A stretch of DNA of 64,000 nt from Porpolomopsis calyptriformis (lineage: Eukaryota > Basidiomycota > Agaricomycetes > Agaricales > Hygrophoraceae). Location: NCBI GenBank assembly GCA_951640195.1, contig OX621167.1, positions 1-64,000 on the forward strand, written 5' to 3'. Below the pieces are notes generated by a model. It was not told the origin of the DNA and made no database searches. It saw only the letters and a program-made list of their open reading frames with translations. This document shows positions 1-11,425 of the stretch, piece by piece; the first letter of the stretch is position 1, and every line of letters starts with the position of its first letter. Made by a program: the position numbers and the translations under genes.

Positions 1-799
1 CTACTTGGCTAACAGAATCAGACACTTTCCTCCTCAACTACAAGCTGTATGGGACATAACAGGCTCAAGTTTATCAAGGGAGTATTAGGATGAGAATATC
101 ACTACCTCAATGAAACTCGAAGTGCATACATTCATACAATGCAGGGACATTGCAAAGAGTACAGCGAGCAAGTCTTTGTTTTTCTATTACACACCACCTT
201 TCTTTCTTGCGCTGCCCTATCCCGCTTCACCACCGCCATGTCCGCCATTCAGTTCAATCAATGCAACCTCTACTTAGCTGGAGGTGACATTCTTAACATC
301 CATCTCCCGGAGCATCCCCCCGAGCCATTTGTCACGCGTAAAAATCCTTCGGACCCAGCCCATTTCCTCAAAACACTCACCGTCCGTGCCGCGCGATTTT
401 TTATCCGCGTTTCCCGCAAATTCTTCCAGTGAGTTTTTTTTAAACGTGGGATTCTCCTTCGCGCTAACTTTCCCGCAAAGTTTCGTCACCGATATGGTCA
501 GAAACGAAAGGAGCGGGTTCAGCTCAATCGTTTGATCGGGGCGCGTCTCTCATACTCGCGTGAGCGCGAAGGTGTAGGTTTTTTTTTTTTCTGTTCGGAT
601 TGTCATGTATTACTATACTTCAAACAGTAAATATCATACAGTGTACCCAAGGTCCTTTACCTCGGCATGTCATAGATTGACAGGTTGACGGCATTTAAAG
701 TTTTCTTAGCAGGCAAATCTTGCGTTCCATACTGTATACAACGAAGAAGTAGCTTTGTAAAAAATCAAAATCTAAACATATTTCACTGCGACATAGCCT
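1..799. other. Left flank, no gene supported; contains dispersed repeat
   Basis: Several short open frames overlap here, but none resembles a protein I recognise and none shows a convincing exon chain. Positions 641-731 form a repeat shared with the interior of the 29.3-kb unit (15623-15707). The stretch 732-799 is the likely 3' untranslated region of the TET/JBP gene that ends at 800 on the minus strand. Confidence 0.5.
641..731. repeat. Dispersed repeat, flank copy (TET/JBP 3' flank)
   Basis: This stretch matches 15623-15707 and 44933-45017 with a few substitutions and a 7-base difference (an extra caggttg near 681). It lies just downstream of the TET/JBP stop codon. The unit therefore carries a fragment of the same 3' region, detached from any TET/JBP coding sequence. 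Confidence 0.75.
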
Positions 800-2727
800 C
801 TATACAGTAGATATGCTGCTATGAACCGGAGGGAGATTCCTGAAAAAGTTGTTGTTGGGTAACGGAGCCATGCAAGAGTCGCAGTATGGAAAGTTGCTTA
901 CCCCTCTTAGCTCTGAATAGGTAGAGAAAAGTTCCGATGCCCTCTTCCATCGTGGGGAGGATTGCAAGTCGCAGGCTAGTTTCCCAATCGGATCCTGCAT
1001 CATGAAATCATTCGCTGTCCGATATCCATGCTCGACCCATCTGAACAGCCCTCCAGCTGCATACTGTGTACACGAAACACGGGTCTCGTGTGCCTGCACC
1101 TTGGTGTTGGAGTGACAGAATATTGCGGAAGGGATAAGCACCGTGGAACCGGGGGGAAACTCTATCGCCAACTTAATATCCCAAAGTAAAAGGTGGCCTC
1201 CTTTTTTCGGATCAAAGTCTCCTAACGCAGTAATAGCACACCACCCAAAGGCAAGGTTCGAGAAGTCGCGATGAGGCAGACATATCGTCTTAGGACCAAA
1301 GTTGAAGGTCATAGCACTCCAGACGCTATTTTTGAAGTTCATCCTAAGCTGTGGATGGTGGCCTAGGAGCCCCGACATCGTGGTAGAGTAGTACTTGTAC
1401 AGGCGTGGTGCCCAAGCTGCAAACAGCCCGTTCGAGAACCCTGCTATCCTTTGGATGGCAGAGCATTGTATCAAATCCGTCATGACCGCGTGATTGTTGT
1501 GTGTAAGGCCAAGATTTCCTGGAACCTTTACGAAAATGTTCCAAGATCGTGATTAAAAAAACATAGCGGCAGAGGAAAAGTATACTGTACTTTTTGTCCT
1601 CCTCCGAATGAAAAACCGCAGGCGAGGGATGGAGAGCGGCACCGGCGGTGGGATGCATCCTTTGCAGAAAATTCGCAAAGCCCCCGAGCTTCTGAGATTC
1701 TTTGGGCAGCCTCATTGTGTATGATTTCCCATTCAGGAGACTGGGGACGTCCACCTAGAAGAGCTACCACACGCCCCTCAGAATCGAGGATTGGCGTCGC
1801 ACGACTAGCAGTACATTTTCACCGAATCAGATCGAGAATCTTGTTTGATTGGGTAGAAATCGACCTACATGCCATCCCATTCCTGGATTCTAAACCCAAA
1901 TTGGGGTGCGTTTCTCAACACATCCTCCAGAGAATACTCCTTTATCTCGATCCTCTTGCTCTTCTCTGACCGCAGAGCTGTGAACCCAGGGCCAGTCACA
2001 GGAAGGGTCTCCGTTGCTACCGTGGTCGATATTGGGATGGATGACGCGATGTGTTTCAGTCTGACGTTGGTAGGCTTGACGCATCCCACTTTTATCGTGT
2101 GGAGGGATGCTTCCTGCCGTCGCTCCCTGCGATGCTTGTGGCTTGATTTCTTTGACCTCTTGACAGTTGAAGTTGTTCGAGGGTGACCTTTGACAGAGGG
2201 AATACTCTTCCTTACATGCAGGGGGGAAAGGGGCGGGTTTGGTCCCTTATTGGCCAGTATGTTCATACCTCTGATCATTGGTAAGAGGTTGGCTTTCTTT
2301 GTTCCCCAGCATGTATCTCCTGGATGTCCTGTATAGGAATGTTATGTTTTCATTTAATAGTTACGATATTTCTGCCTTACCATCGAGATCGTTGGGTTCT
2401 ATCATATATGACATATCCCCTACCGGAGGAGGCTGATTATAGGGCAAAAATGCCTGCCCTTCAGTCGGGTCATAGTCTGGATGCTGCTCGATGTCAATTG
2501 CAGCCTGGAGGCGAGGGAGGAGGAGGATGTTGGTCTGGATCGGTATACCAGAAGCTTCCAACAATGTGTTACTGCGTAGCAAATCCTTTAATGTTAGCCA
2601 TGAGTCAATGCATTCGTTGTGGAACTTGTGGGGTTCCTCTCACAGGCATTTCACTTTAAGAATGGGTAGTACTTGACGACTTTGCAACTCACAGTGGGCT
2701 TCAACTTAGACTCACGTGACACACATT
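800..2727 (-). CDS. TET/JBP-type 2OG-Fe(II) dioxygenase, 5' exon split by a LINE
   Basis: This is a fungal TET/JBP-family dioxygenase, expected to oxidise 5-methylcytosine in nuclear DNA. Exons on the minus strand are: 2727 or higher to 2693 (incomplete), 2636-2381, 2328-1869, 1804-1591 and 1525-800; all phases join. About 551 codons are readable after the first incomplete exon. The N-terminal half is basic and low-complexity (KRSKKSSHKHRRERR near 2160-2120). The catalytic core includes VVALLGGRP, FGGGQK, then the metal-binding H-x-D of LPHRDFSN (His at about 1273, Asp at about 1267), the distal His of IFCHSN (about 1114) and the 2OG-binding Arg of ETRVSCTQYAAGG (about 1081). FGWCAITALG and FRWVEHGYRT are also typical of the fungal family. 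The first visible exon (reading KCVSRESKLKPT) is interrupted by a retroelement at 2714-3625, so the N-terminus is lost or altered while the catalytic domain is intact. The family call is strong; whether the gene is expressed is unknown. Confidence 0.85.
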
Positions 2728-3625
2728 TTTTTTTTTTTTTTTTGATTTCAGCATTTATATACCGCAACAAGCAAGCGTACGTGCTAAGACGTGGTGGCTG
2801 GTTATCTATGACCAGCCCTGCTACTTTGTTTATATACATATGAGGGGGTCAATCCCTGGGGCTTTGGGTGACGCAGTGAGTCTCGTGATTTGTGGGTTGA
2901 GTTGGGTGTTTTCTTATTGTGCTGGAGTTGCACCGTTTTCGGCATTTGGGGGTGTGGCCATAGGTTGGCCTTCCTGGGCTAGGTTGCCCTCGGTTGTGTC
3001 GTCATCCTGTTGGACTGGGACTGTGGGTTCTTCATCGAACGTGGGGGATTTGGGTTTGGCATAGGGTCTGCCTGTCTTGGTGAACGCTCCAGGTTTGAGT
3101 ATGAACGATCTCTGGCAGTGAGATATTTCTTGATGCTTTCCGGAGGAGGTTTTTGTGTTCGTCGTATTGCGGGCACTCTTGTATTATGTGTTCTCGCGTT
3201 TGTAACCCGTCTAAAGGGTCCCTTGTGGGCACCCTGAGTGCAGTAAGGCAATGCTTCTTGACGTGTGTGGCCCTCAGCGATGTAGCATCTCCCCTATAGG
3301 TGTACTACCTGGACCAGGTCGACATAAGTCTCCCTAATTGGTGTGGCAAAGAAACCAGCGGTCCAAAGACCTCCCAGCTAGGTACAGTCCAATAGCAGAG
3401 TTGGTCATTACGACCTCCCTAAAGGGTACAGGTGGGGATCACACCCAGCTGCACACACACACGGACACTAACCACTGCACCGACGTGGTAACAACATGGA
3501 TGGGTACGCTCTGCCTTTCTCAGAGACCCACCGGCGATGGATTTTGACCTCTCGAGCCCAACCAGGGATTTTCTCCCTAGTTGGCTACGGCCCAGTGAAT
3601 GACTCCAGGGCAACGTGACACACAT
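2714..3625 (-). mobile_element. 5'-truncated non-LTR retrotransposon (LINE) with TSD
   Basis: A 13-bp direct repeat, acgtgacacacat, flanks the insertion at 2714-2726 and 3613-3625. A long T tract follows the left repeat (a poly-A tail read on the minus strand). On the minus strand, 3232-3032 encodes a C-terminal LINE fragment with TREHIIQECPQYDEH, resembling the cysteine/RNase H end of fungal Tad-like reverse transcriptase polyproteins. The rest of the element is missing, so it is a dead 5'-truncated copy. Its 3' end resembles the short insertion at 7326-7506. It lies inside the TET/JBP gene. Confidence 0.8.
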
Positions 3626-3896
3626 TTCTGTAGAAAGGCTGTAGAAAGGAATGTTTCGATTAACGTTCCCTTCTTTCTTTGCCTCCAGTCACAGTTCAGT
3701 TCCAGTTCAGTTAATCAGTATCAATGACTTGGCCTACTAAGCTGCAGTAGCCGAGAATACTATCCAAATACATGACGGGAGGGGAGAAAGATTGAGAAGG
3801 AGCAGGCAAGGCGAGGATCAGAGTCAACGGCGGGAATGAGGATGGGTGTGGGCGAATAGGCAGGGCCTAATACTGTATTGCGAACAACATACCACC
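3626..3896. other. Unique sequence left of the tandem array
   Basis: This is the last unique sequence before the array. On the minus strand it is the natural place for the 5' end and promoter of the TET/JBP gene: an acceptor-like ctttctacag (minus) precedes the split exon near 3630, and an ATG lies near 3773. No complete first exon could be fixed. Homology between copies begins at 3897. Confidence 0.4.
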
Positions 3897-3916
3897 GATA
3901 TATAAATACTAGATTT

Positions 3917-3934
3917 TGACCAATAAATGCTGGC
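3917..3934. repeat. Subterminal inverted motif, left end of unit
   Basis: TGACCAATAAATGCTGGC lies 20 bp inside the left unit boundary. Its reverse complement, two bases shorter, occurs at 33170-33185, 21 bp inside the right boundary. The near-equal spacing from both ends is what a subterminal inverted repeat of a mobile element would look like. Confidence 0.5.
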
Positions 3935-4117
3935 CTCTGCCACACTGAACTTGGAAGAAGCTTGTAAAAGATGATGCTCAGACTTGCAACAAAGGAAGGT
4001 CTTATCTGTTGATCACACAGAGGATACTATCGAACACTGCCCCATGCTCAGGAGGCAACTTGTATCAAAGGAAGATGTGGTACAATATAGTCGTATACAT
4101 GGGCAGGTCCACACCAC

Positions 4118-7100
4118 TCATGTTGATTGGGTTTCGCCCACCTTCTTCCTTCCACCTTCCTTCCACTTAGCGTGTGCCCAGGCGTCAGGTGGCACAGGGA
4201 ACGGCAAAATACAGTACTTGTATGGCCGCAAGTGCTTTTTGTCACAGTCCTGTACAAAGTTAGGTCGACGAACCTTCTGCACACGCGACTTGCAGAATCC
4301 ACATGAAAGGCGGCACCAATCGCCCTTCTTATCAAGCATGCTTGACGTTACAAAACAGCCCACACCACATGTCGGACATGCCGGAGGATCCAATCCCCAT
4401 GGGCAGTCCTCGTTGGAGAGCGCGAATTGCGTGACGGAAATGTCACCTCCTGATTCCGATTCCGATCCCTTCCATGCACGAATGAGCAGGACGGGTGTGT
4501 GTGAGAGGATGTCTACTCGGTCAAATGACCGATGCAGCGCTTCCTCCACATCCTGCATGTTCTTCTCTTGCTGAAGGAATGCCAGCTCAACGAATAACGG
4601 CAATGCAGATGTGACTTTGATAGGCGATAACACCTTTGCGGAGAATCCAATGACCCAAGTGAAGATATTACTAGAAGGAGGGATAAAACGGTTTATTGAT
4701 TGTTGGGCAGAAGTCGCAAAGGGGAAGGGGAAGAGGGAAATCCTGCATACCTTTCAACCAGGGACTTCCACGACTGTAGACTTCCCTCGTGGTGAAATGT
4801 GTGCCCACAGCACAGGGCAATCAAGCCCTTGATTGATGGGTTCTGCATAAACACGGGATCGTATGCATCCTGCATAGTAGCGCGTAGAATCTGGGGAAAC
4901 CGGTTCCGGTTCAGTTCCAGTTCGACGATAGCATCTTCTTATGAAGTCCTCCAACAACTACTTACTTCGGTGATGTGGGCGTGGCGGTTGGTTTTGGCCC
5001 CTGGGAATGCGTAGACTAACTCCCCCGTTTGAACTGTAGTATGGCCTTCAAGGACGACAAGGACTGCTGAGTTCGGGAATCGCTTTATCCACTCCACCGC
5101 TTGTGAGCGCAATGCTTTGAGAGTGCGTCCATTATTCAAGTAAACGTATATAGTCTGGAGCTGTTTATAGAATACCATAAGCCTAAATCACTCGGTCATT
5201 CGAGGAAACGTCCCTCACCTGGTCATCCTGCTCGTGCTTGTAAAAGTCTTTCAATCGCCCTGCGATATTCGGGGCGGTTAGTGTCTCTTTGACCATTCTT
5301 GCCTCACATGTGTATATGTGGATGTAGAGGAGGGGGGTTATAACCCTCCCCCCGTGGAAGAATGATTTTATTCGTGAGTTGATTGTATACTGAAGAAGGA
5401 AAATCAGTGGTGTTGTCTTGCATGAAGTAGATCCAAACCTTGGGAAGTATTTTTTTGAGGCGACAATGCCTCAGGCAGTACCATGGAGTTCCCTCAGGAA
5501 CATCCCACTGGACACACGCAGTCGAGTCCGAGGAAACACACAGCATGACACCACACCCTGGTTCACTGCATACCACAAATGACCCACCATCACTACAATA
5601 TTGGCAAAACTATCCAAAACATGCAGCATATTAGCGGGACTCGTAATAAATTATTTTTCCTCCCATCTTCTTACCATCTTTGCCGACCCCTTGCCTTGTG
5701 CTTCATCATCATCTTGAGATGATGATGCCGTTTCCGACGTCAGTTTATCCATGTTCTCCAATGAATGGAGAAAGTCTTCGCCAGGGTTTCCTGGCAGTGC
5801 ATCCGTGATGCAGGTTGACGTGTGAAACCCATAGCGCCGTCGCTTCACTGCACGGCCACCTGCAGCAGCCTTCCTCTTCCTCTTCTCGGGCACACGGTTG
5901 GAAGTCTGTTTTTTCGTCGCTCCACTTGACGAACTCCTCCTCTCTGCACCCACATGCTTCGCATTGGGTTGAGATGGTGGATCCAGGGAGGGGGAGGATG
6001 CAGGCAACGGATGGTTGTTGATTGAAGATGATGCTGTGAGCATCGGATCAATGCCGAAGTTTTCATCCTGAAGTGGAGGTGATGTTGGCTTGCCTCCGCT
6101 CGAGCTGGTTGCTTTGTTTAAAAAGAGTGTGTAATGTCAACAACTGTTCATCAAAGAAACAATGTAGGATGATGTACATGGAATGTTTGCCAAGTCACCG
6201 AGGTCGAAATTGAACTCGGGCTGGTTCTCTGCTATACTGCCGCGCATCACAGCAGCAGGTTGATTAGCTGTATCCTTGGCTGGGGCGGCAGGGTTGGCAG
6301 GGGCGGCAGGTGTCGCAGGGGCGGTGGATTTGGCTGGGGGGGCGGATTTAGCTGGGGGGGCGGATTTGGCTGGGGGGGCGGATTTGGCTGGGGCAGCAGG
6401 GTTGGCGGTGGCGGCGGGTTTGGCTGGGGCAGTGGTTTGGGCTGGGGCGGCGGGTTTGGCAGGGGCGGTGGATTTGGCAGGGGCAGTGGGGTTGACAGTG
6501 GCGGATTTGGCTGGGGCAGCAGGGTTGGCGGTGGCGGCGGTTTTAGCTGGGGCGGTGGTTTGGGCTCGGGCGGCGGTTTTAGCTGGGGCGGTGGTTTGGG
6601 CTCGGGCGGCGGGTTTGGCAGGGGCGGTGGGTTTGGATGCAGGAATGGGCTGGGCTGGGGCGGTGGCTTGGTTGCCGGTATTTTCAAATGTTGCGAGCGT
6701 TAGTTTGTTTCCGACTTGCACCTGTTCCAATGCTGCCAACAATGGCTCTAGACTACCACAGAATGTGGGTCATTATGCTATGCCACAGATCAGATCCAAT
6801 ACATACCTGTGTGAGTCGGCCTTGTCTTTCGTGAGATCGATGGGCCGAGATGTGGAGGTAGATGGAGATGGAGCCGACTGGTGGGTCTGTTCACCTACTT
6901 GGCGCTCTTGGCCAGGATCGGAAGGAGGCTGGGTGGCTTGGGTAAGGGGTGGTTGGTGGATGAGGGCATTTGGCTGCGTGCTAGTTGGTGATGATATGTT
7001 AATAAAGAGACATAAAGATATGTTTGTTTGTTTGTTCATACTCTATGCCGCGTGCAGAAATTTTGGGAGAAGGTGAGATGTTCAGGAAATCGTTGGGATT

Positions 7101-7268
7101 CCAACCACCTTCATTGGGTTCAGGGGTATAGCGTGGTGAAGGTTGATTGGTTGTGTGGCCTTGGGTCGGGGAGATATTCATCGGAGAGGGTGGGTTGCCT
7201 TGGGAGGAATCACTATCAGAGTAATCATCCCCATGAAAGTTGCTAGTCGCTGATTGTGTATGGGGCAT
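4118..7268 (-). CDS. PHD-like zinc-finger protein with possible caspase/CHAT-like domain (copy 1)
   Basis: Nine exons (minus): 7268-7042, 6980-6807, 6752-6178, 6111-5675, 5609-5391, 5302-5219, 5160-4966, 4890-4751, 4670-4118. All phases join into 867 aa. Residues 1-320 are Ser/Pro/Thr-rich, with an Ala-Pro-Lys repeat tract around 160-300. Basic KRKRK and VKRRRYG near 400-415 look like nuclear localisation signals. Residues 472-525 carry a PHD/ADD-like pattern, C-x2-C (FCQYC), VVCSEPGCG, then W-Y-C-x3-C. Residues 545-740 contain VLVVLEGHT (His about 612) and GLIALCCGHTF (Cys about 665), followed by WVIGFSAKVL and DVEEAL. This order of a strand ending in G-H and a strand ending in C-G resembles caspase/CHAT peptidase folds (inference). 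The C-terminus (about 773-825) is a Cys cluster, CPTCGVGCF and WCRLSCGFC, probably zinc-binding. The gene diverges from the Ulp1-type gene. The exact family is not recognised. Confidence 0.75.
5331..5353. other. GC-rich palindrome in an intron (hairpin)
   Basis: The perfect 12-bp palindrome gggttataaccc (5335-5346) is extended by G and C runs. It sits inside the intron 5390-5303 of the PHD/caspase-like gene and recurs at +29,310 and +58,620. It could fold in the pre-mRNA; its role is unknown. Confidence 0.4.
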
Positions 7269-7676
7269 TGCAGCTAATCGTGTATGAAAAGTCTGTTGTA
7301 ACGGCGCTAAGGAAAAAGAGACTCACGTGATTTGATTTTTTTTTTTTTTTTTTGAATTCAGCAAATGTATGCGCTAAGATGCACTAGTTAGTTCTATATT
7401 ACTATACACAACCAACTCTGCAACTTTGTTCGCAGCCTTATAAGTGGGTTGTCCCAGGGCTTTGGCTCACGCAGTGAGTTTCATGAGTTGTGTCGTGATT
7501 TGATTTAATCGACAGGCAAACGAAGGCTGCAAGAAGTGAAGTAAAGTGAACTGGTGGCTAGTCCTATAAGGATTTCTAGGAAACCCCGAAGCCTCACATA
7601 GAGTCGCTTTGTGAGGTGAGTGTTTATGTGTGGGTTCCATTAGTGTACGCGAATCAACTTAAGCTGGAATTAAGGA
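7269..7676. promoter_or_regulatory. Divergent intergenic region with LINE insertion
   Basis: This 408-bp gap lies between the minus-strand PHD/caspase-like gene and the plus-strand Ulp1-type gene, so it must hold both promoters. A 5'-truncated LINE occupies its middle (7326-7506). No clear TATA box was found next to either start codon. Confidence 0.45.
7326..7506 (-). mobile_element. Short 5'-truncated LINE insertion with TSD (copy 1)
   Basis: The 13-bp direct repeat cgtgatttgattt occurs at 7326-7338 and 7494-7506. A T tract of about 20 follows the left repeat. The inner sequence (gaattcagcaaatg, then cgcagtgagtttcatgag) matches the 3' end of the LINE at 2714-3625. The same insertion is in copy 2 at 36636-36816, so it predates the tandem amplification. 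Confidence 0.8.
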
Positions 7677-9284
7677 ATGGCTGAAGTTTTCGCCAACGAT
7701 GAAAGCCTCTGGAATCAGTCGACAACCCCCCCCGTTAGCAAGTTCACTAAATGGACCTTTGGACGTAATTTCATCTGGATAGGCACGATATGCTGCGAAT
7801 TGCATGATGATGGCCTCCCAGCATTCGAGCTTGCGCTCTTTGATGCGCACTACATGTATTGGCATACAAGTGCTACTGGCCAGTACAGCCATAACTACAA
7901 CTACCACACTCGGTTGCGTGCTGCCATAGAGGACTACTTCAAGGGGGTGAAGGGGCATAATTTGCGCTCGCCTGAAGTCCTCACCCCATGGCTATGGCGA
8001 ACATTCTGTGGATGCACCCATATCCCAGAGGGCCGCAATGACTTTATGGAACTCATTAAGAGATATGGTGCCTGGAAGGATGAAGGCATGCCTGCACCCT
8101 CTCTGGACGGTGAGTGTAATGAGATATTTATTCACACTTCGATTTTAATTTTAATTGACACGCAGAGTGGGAAAGGGCTTTAAAAACCCCCAGTGTCCAG
8201 CTTTATCTGCCCAGGTGGCTAGAAATTTCAAAAGACCACCTAGGCTTCCCAGAGAAAAAGACAAGACTTTACGCCTGGCAATTCCATGTGTTTTTGCGAG
8301 CATGCCCAGGCAGTACTATTGCAGCTGGTAAGACATTGCGTTTTCTCTGCTTGTTGAAGACTAACTATTTGGTGTAAAAGAGGCAAACAAACCATTGAAA
8401 TTTGTCGACACCCCGATCTATGCCTTTTTCTCCAAGGAAGAGCGTTCCACGATGCCTTGGATACGTCTGCTTGCAGACCCATCCTTGGTATGCCCACGCT
8501 CCACCTCCCTCGTTGACCACAAAGCTCTACAAAAGCTTAACCCAGGCGCCGAATTGGATGACTCTATCCTAGGCTCATACATCGATCTCTGTCGGGCTCA
8601 GAATAAGGATAAAGAAGTAAAACTGATATCGACATATTTCTGGCCTCAGGTATCAAACCTAGACCACAAGGATTATGGTGGCGCAACAAGGTTGCTCTCT
8701 GCAGAGTTGGTAAGCCCTTTTCCCAAACGTTTCCTTCCTTCCATCGATCTGACAGGTTACCAAGAATGGCCAAAAGGTCAAACGTGGATGGTATGCAGCT
8801 GCTTTGTCCTCCATCAACGAGACGTTGGAAACCTTGAAGTCCCTTTATATCCCCGTAAACCAAAACCAAAATCACTGGCTGCTGCTGAGGATGAACTTCA
8901 CGGATCGACGCTGGGAGTTCTATGATAGTATGACTGCATGCGGAAATGCGAAGACCCGGGCAGGCATTATTAAAGTGAGATTTTCAAGCCACAGAGTTCC
9001 TGATTAAATGCTGACAGGTGTCGAAAAAGGCTGTCAGCGATTATCTCACCACTGAGGTGAATTATAATCTCTCTGGGTGGAATTGCGAAACAGATATGTC
9101 TGTGCCGCAACAAAAAGGGTCCACAGATTGCGGGGTGTATACCTGTCAATATCTCAAGTGGCTGGTCAACGGTATGGCTATACCTTCAGTTTTGGAAGAG
9201 GCTGATGTTGCTGATTTTCGGAATATGATGATCATGGAGCTGGTTTCTGGGAAGCTTAGGATTGGCGATCGCAAGGAATCTTAA
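7677..9284 (+). CDS. Ulp1/C48-type SUMO protease (copy 1)
   Basis: Cysteine protease of the Ulp1/SENP (C48) family, expected to remove SUMO or a related modifier from nuclear proteins. Five exons: 7677-8109, 8166-8327, 8381-8709, 8756-8974, 9018-9284; phases join into 469 aa. The start ATG at 7677 has a purine-rich context (taaggaATGGCT). The catalytic set is visible: His of QNQNHWLLL (residue about 348), Asp of WEFYDSM (about 365), Gln of SVPQQKGSTDCG (about 413) and Cys of the same motif (about 419), followed by VYTCQYLKWLVNG. The first 300 residues are an uncharacterised helical region. Ulp1 domains are common in fungal transposon proteins, but no transposase domain is attached here. It converges with the AT-hook gene, whose stop lies 135 bp downstream. 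Confidence 0.88.
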
Positions 9285-9418
9285 TATACACTCACTGTAC
9301 TATTCACCTGGTTTTTGTCTGAAGATGGGGTAGCTTTATTAGCTGTAATAGCATTCAGCATTCGTTCAGCATTCGTTCATTCAGCCATTCTATTCATTTG
9401 TGCATCGCAACCTTGTCT

Positions 9419-11425
9419 TCATTTCATCATTTCCTCAACATACTTATGAAAGTTGTGCATGGCACCTTTGGCAATGAGGGCGTGTATGCCTTTGAACGTT
9501 CTCTTCATGAAAACCAACTCGTCGTTGTCCTCAAACATAGTGAAATTTGCCAAGTCTTGTCGCTTTTTCCACTCCATCACCAGATTCTTGATCTAGTCAG
9601 AAAAATGGATGGATGCAATACCCCCATATTCGACAGAAAGACATACCATGTCTACATCAAAGTGTGACAAATCGACCCATATGCCTTTCTTGTCGTATCC
9701 TTTCGTTGCATCCGATAGATCAAGGAGGTGGGTTGCGAGGTCATCTGCATTACCGCTGAGTGGCTGAAGGAGCAATTTCACCCAACGTGGGATGGGTTCT
9801 GGTTCTAGCTTATCGTGACCATCATCCATGACCTAGAAGAAAAAGGATGGCTACCGTCACCATCCATCTGGACTTGTACTCCGAATGACTCGAATGCAAG
9901 CCTGATACCCACCAGAGTGGTGTCTGTAGCGCGCCCCTTCCCCTTCGTATCCTAGGAGACATACATATAAGCATACACGAGGCACATGATGGGGAAAATA
10001 CTATACCCTTTTCCTTTTCTCAACCTCTATTTCTGGATCCAGACCTACAAGCAGGCTTTCGGATAGATTTCGATTTCGATTTTTCTGGACGAATTCTTGG
10101 ATAAATCGCCATTGCTTCTGACTAGGTATGAAGAAGATAAGACCCACCTGCTGAGGGTGATTCACAGATGGTATAGCTGAGGAGGGTATACGCCTTGCCA
10201 ATGAGGGCTGCTTAGGGCGTCTTACCTGTACAAATCATTCAAATACAAACATAAAACTACAAACAAACCTGGAAGTCCTTGCCAGGAGAAGCAGGTAGTG
10301 ACTTTGCTGAGACGCCTGCTTCTGCTTCTGGTTTTGTATTCGCTTGAATTCTCTGTGTATGGTGAATATGACGCCATTGAAAAATAACATAGTCGGTACC
10401 TTTCTCATGGCCTTTTTTCTGGGGACATCACCCCCCGTTAATGCAGGGAGGGTCTGAAAGAAATCCATAGGGCAAGATGCAACCCTCTCTCCACTCCTCA
10501 GAATCCGTGCTTTGGGGAAATCATTAGATAATTCAACATGCTTGTCCTTGCGTGGGCGTCCTCGCTTCCTTTTTGGAGCTCATGAAATTAATTGAATGAT
10601 AAGTACTTAACAAGCTATCGAATTGACATCAGGATCACACACCTTCACCTTCACCCTCACCTTGATCGTTATCATCTTGTTCATATTCGTGTTCGTGTTC
10701 ATACCCAGGTCCAAGTTCAAGCTCAGGTACACGCTCAAGTTCCACGGAGGAGATCGCGACAGCCTCCAAACGATTGGTGAACCCAAATAAGATGCAGTCT
10801 GCTTCGAAACCGTCAAGCCAGGTGGTGCAATTCGATCGGTCACTGAAAGGATCAACGGATTTTAGGACTTGGGGAAGCCAGTAGAATTCTTTGCTCTGCT
10901 TCCAGGATAAAAGGTCTGGGTATACAAGCATTTATTACTCAAGCCTAGCCTTGAAAATATCGATATCTTACCATACCACCAGTGTTGTCTGGAAGAATAA
11001 TGGCTTCTAAGCTCGGCTTCGAATGCTTTGAGTTTTTTGGGCTGGTGGGCCTTCCCTAGCTCCAGTCGAACACAGAACCGATGAACGACATCAGGAATCC
11101 AAAGACTGCCAGACGCAGGCTTTTCTCTTTGCGCTTCCTTTATGATATACGTCCTAAGCATGTCATACCATACCATCAACTTTCCAAGATGACTCCCTCC
11201 ATCCTCTTTTTGAAATTGCAGCTGAAGCTGGCACAAGTCAATGACGGTGAATATTGGCCTCCACTTTATCGGGAGAGAACAAATATGTTGGGCCGCTTGG
11301 ACTGACATGAGTCCATCCTGGGTGGTGTTTTTGATATAGCATCGTGAGGATAGCGGAACCGTGGCCTGCGGGACCTTTCCAACAGGCCACCAGCTAGTTT
11401 CGAGAGCATGCAAATCAGTCTCCAT
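9419..11425 (-). CDS. AT-hook protein of unknown family (copy 1, intact)
   Basis: Eight exons (minus): 11425-10972, 10915-10661, 10578-10400, 10352-10269, 10225-10007, 9951-9880, 9832-9647, 9592-9419; phases join into 540 aa. The start ATG at 11425 has a good context (aatccATGGAG). Residues 1-200 form a W-rich globular region unlike anything I recognise. An acidic EHEHEYEQDDNDQ stretch (about 224-236) is followed by PKRKRGRPRKDKH (about 239-250), a classical AT-hook that binds the minor groove of AT-rich DNA. The C-terminus is helical and charged (MEWKKRQDL, MKRTFKGIHAL). It probably acts in the nucleus. Copy 2 has a premature stop; this copy is open throughout. Confidence 0.7.

Noticed and set aside
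6260..6703. Long plus-strand glycine-rich and alanine-rich frames
   Set aside because: They are the antisense of the Ala-Pro-Lys repeat in the spliced minus-strand gene at 4118-7268; the low-complexity GC-rich repeat keeps all frames open.
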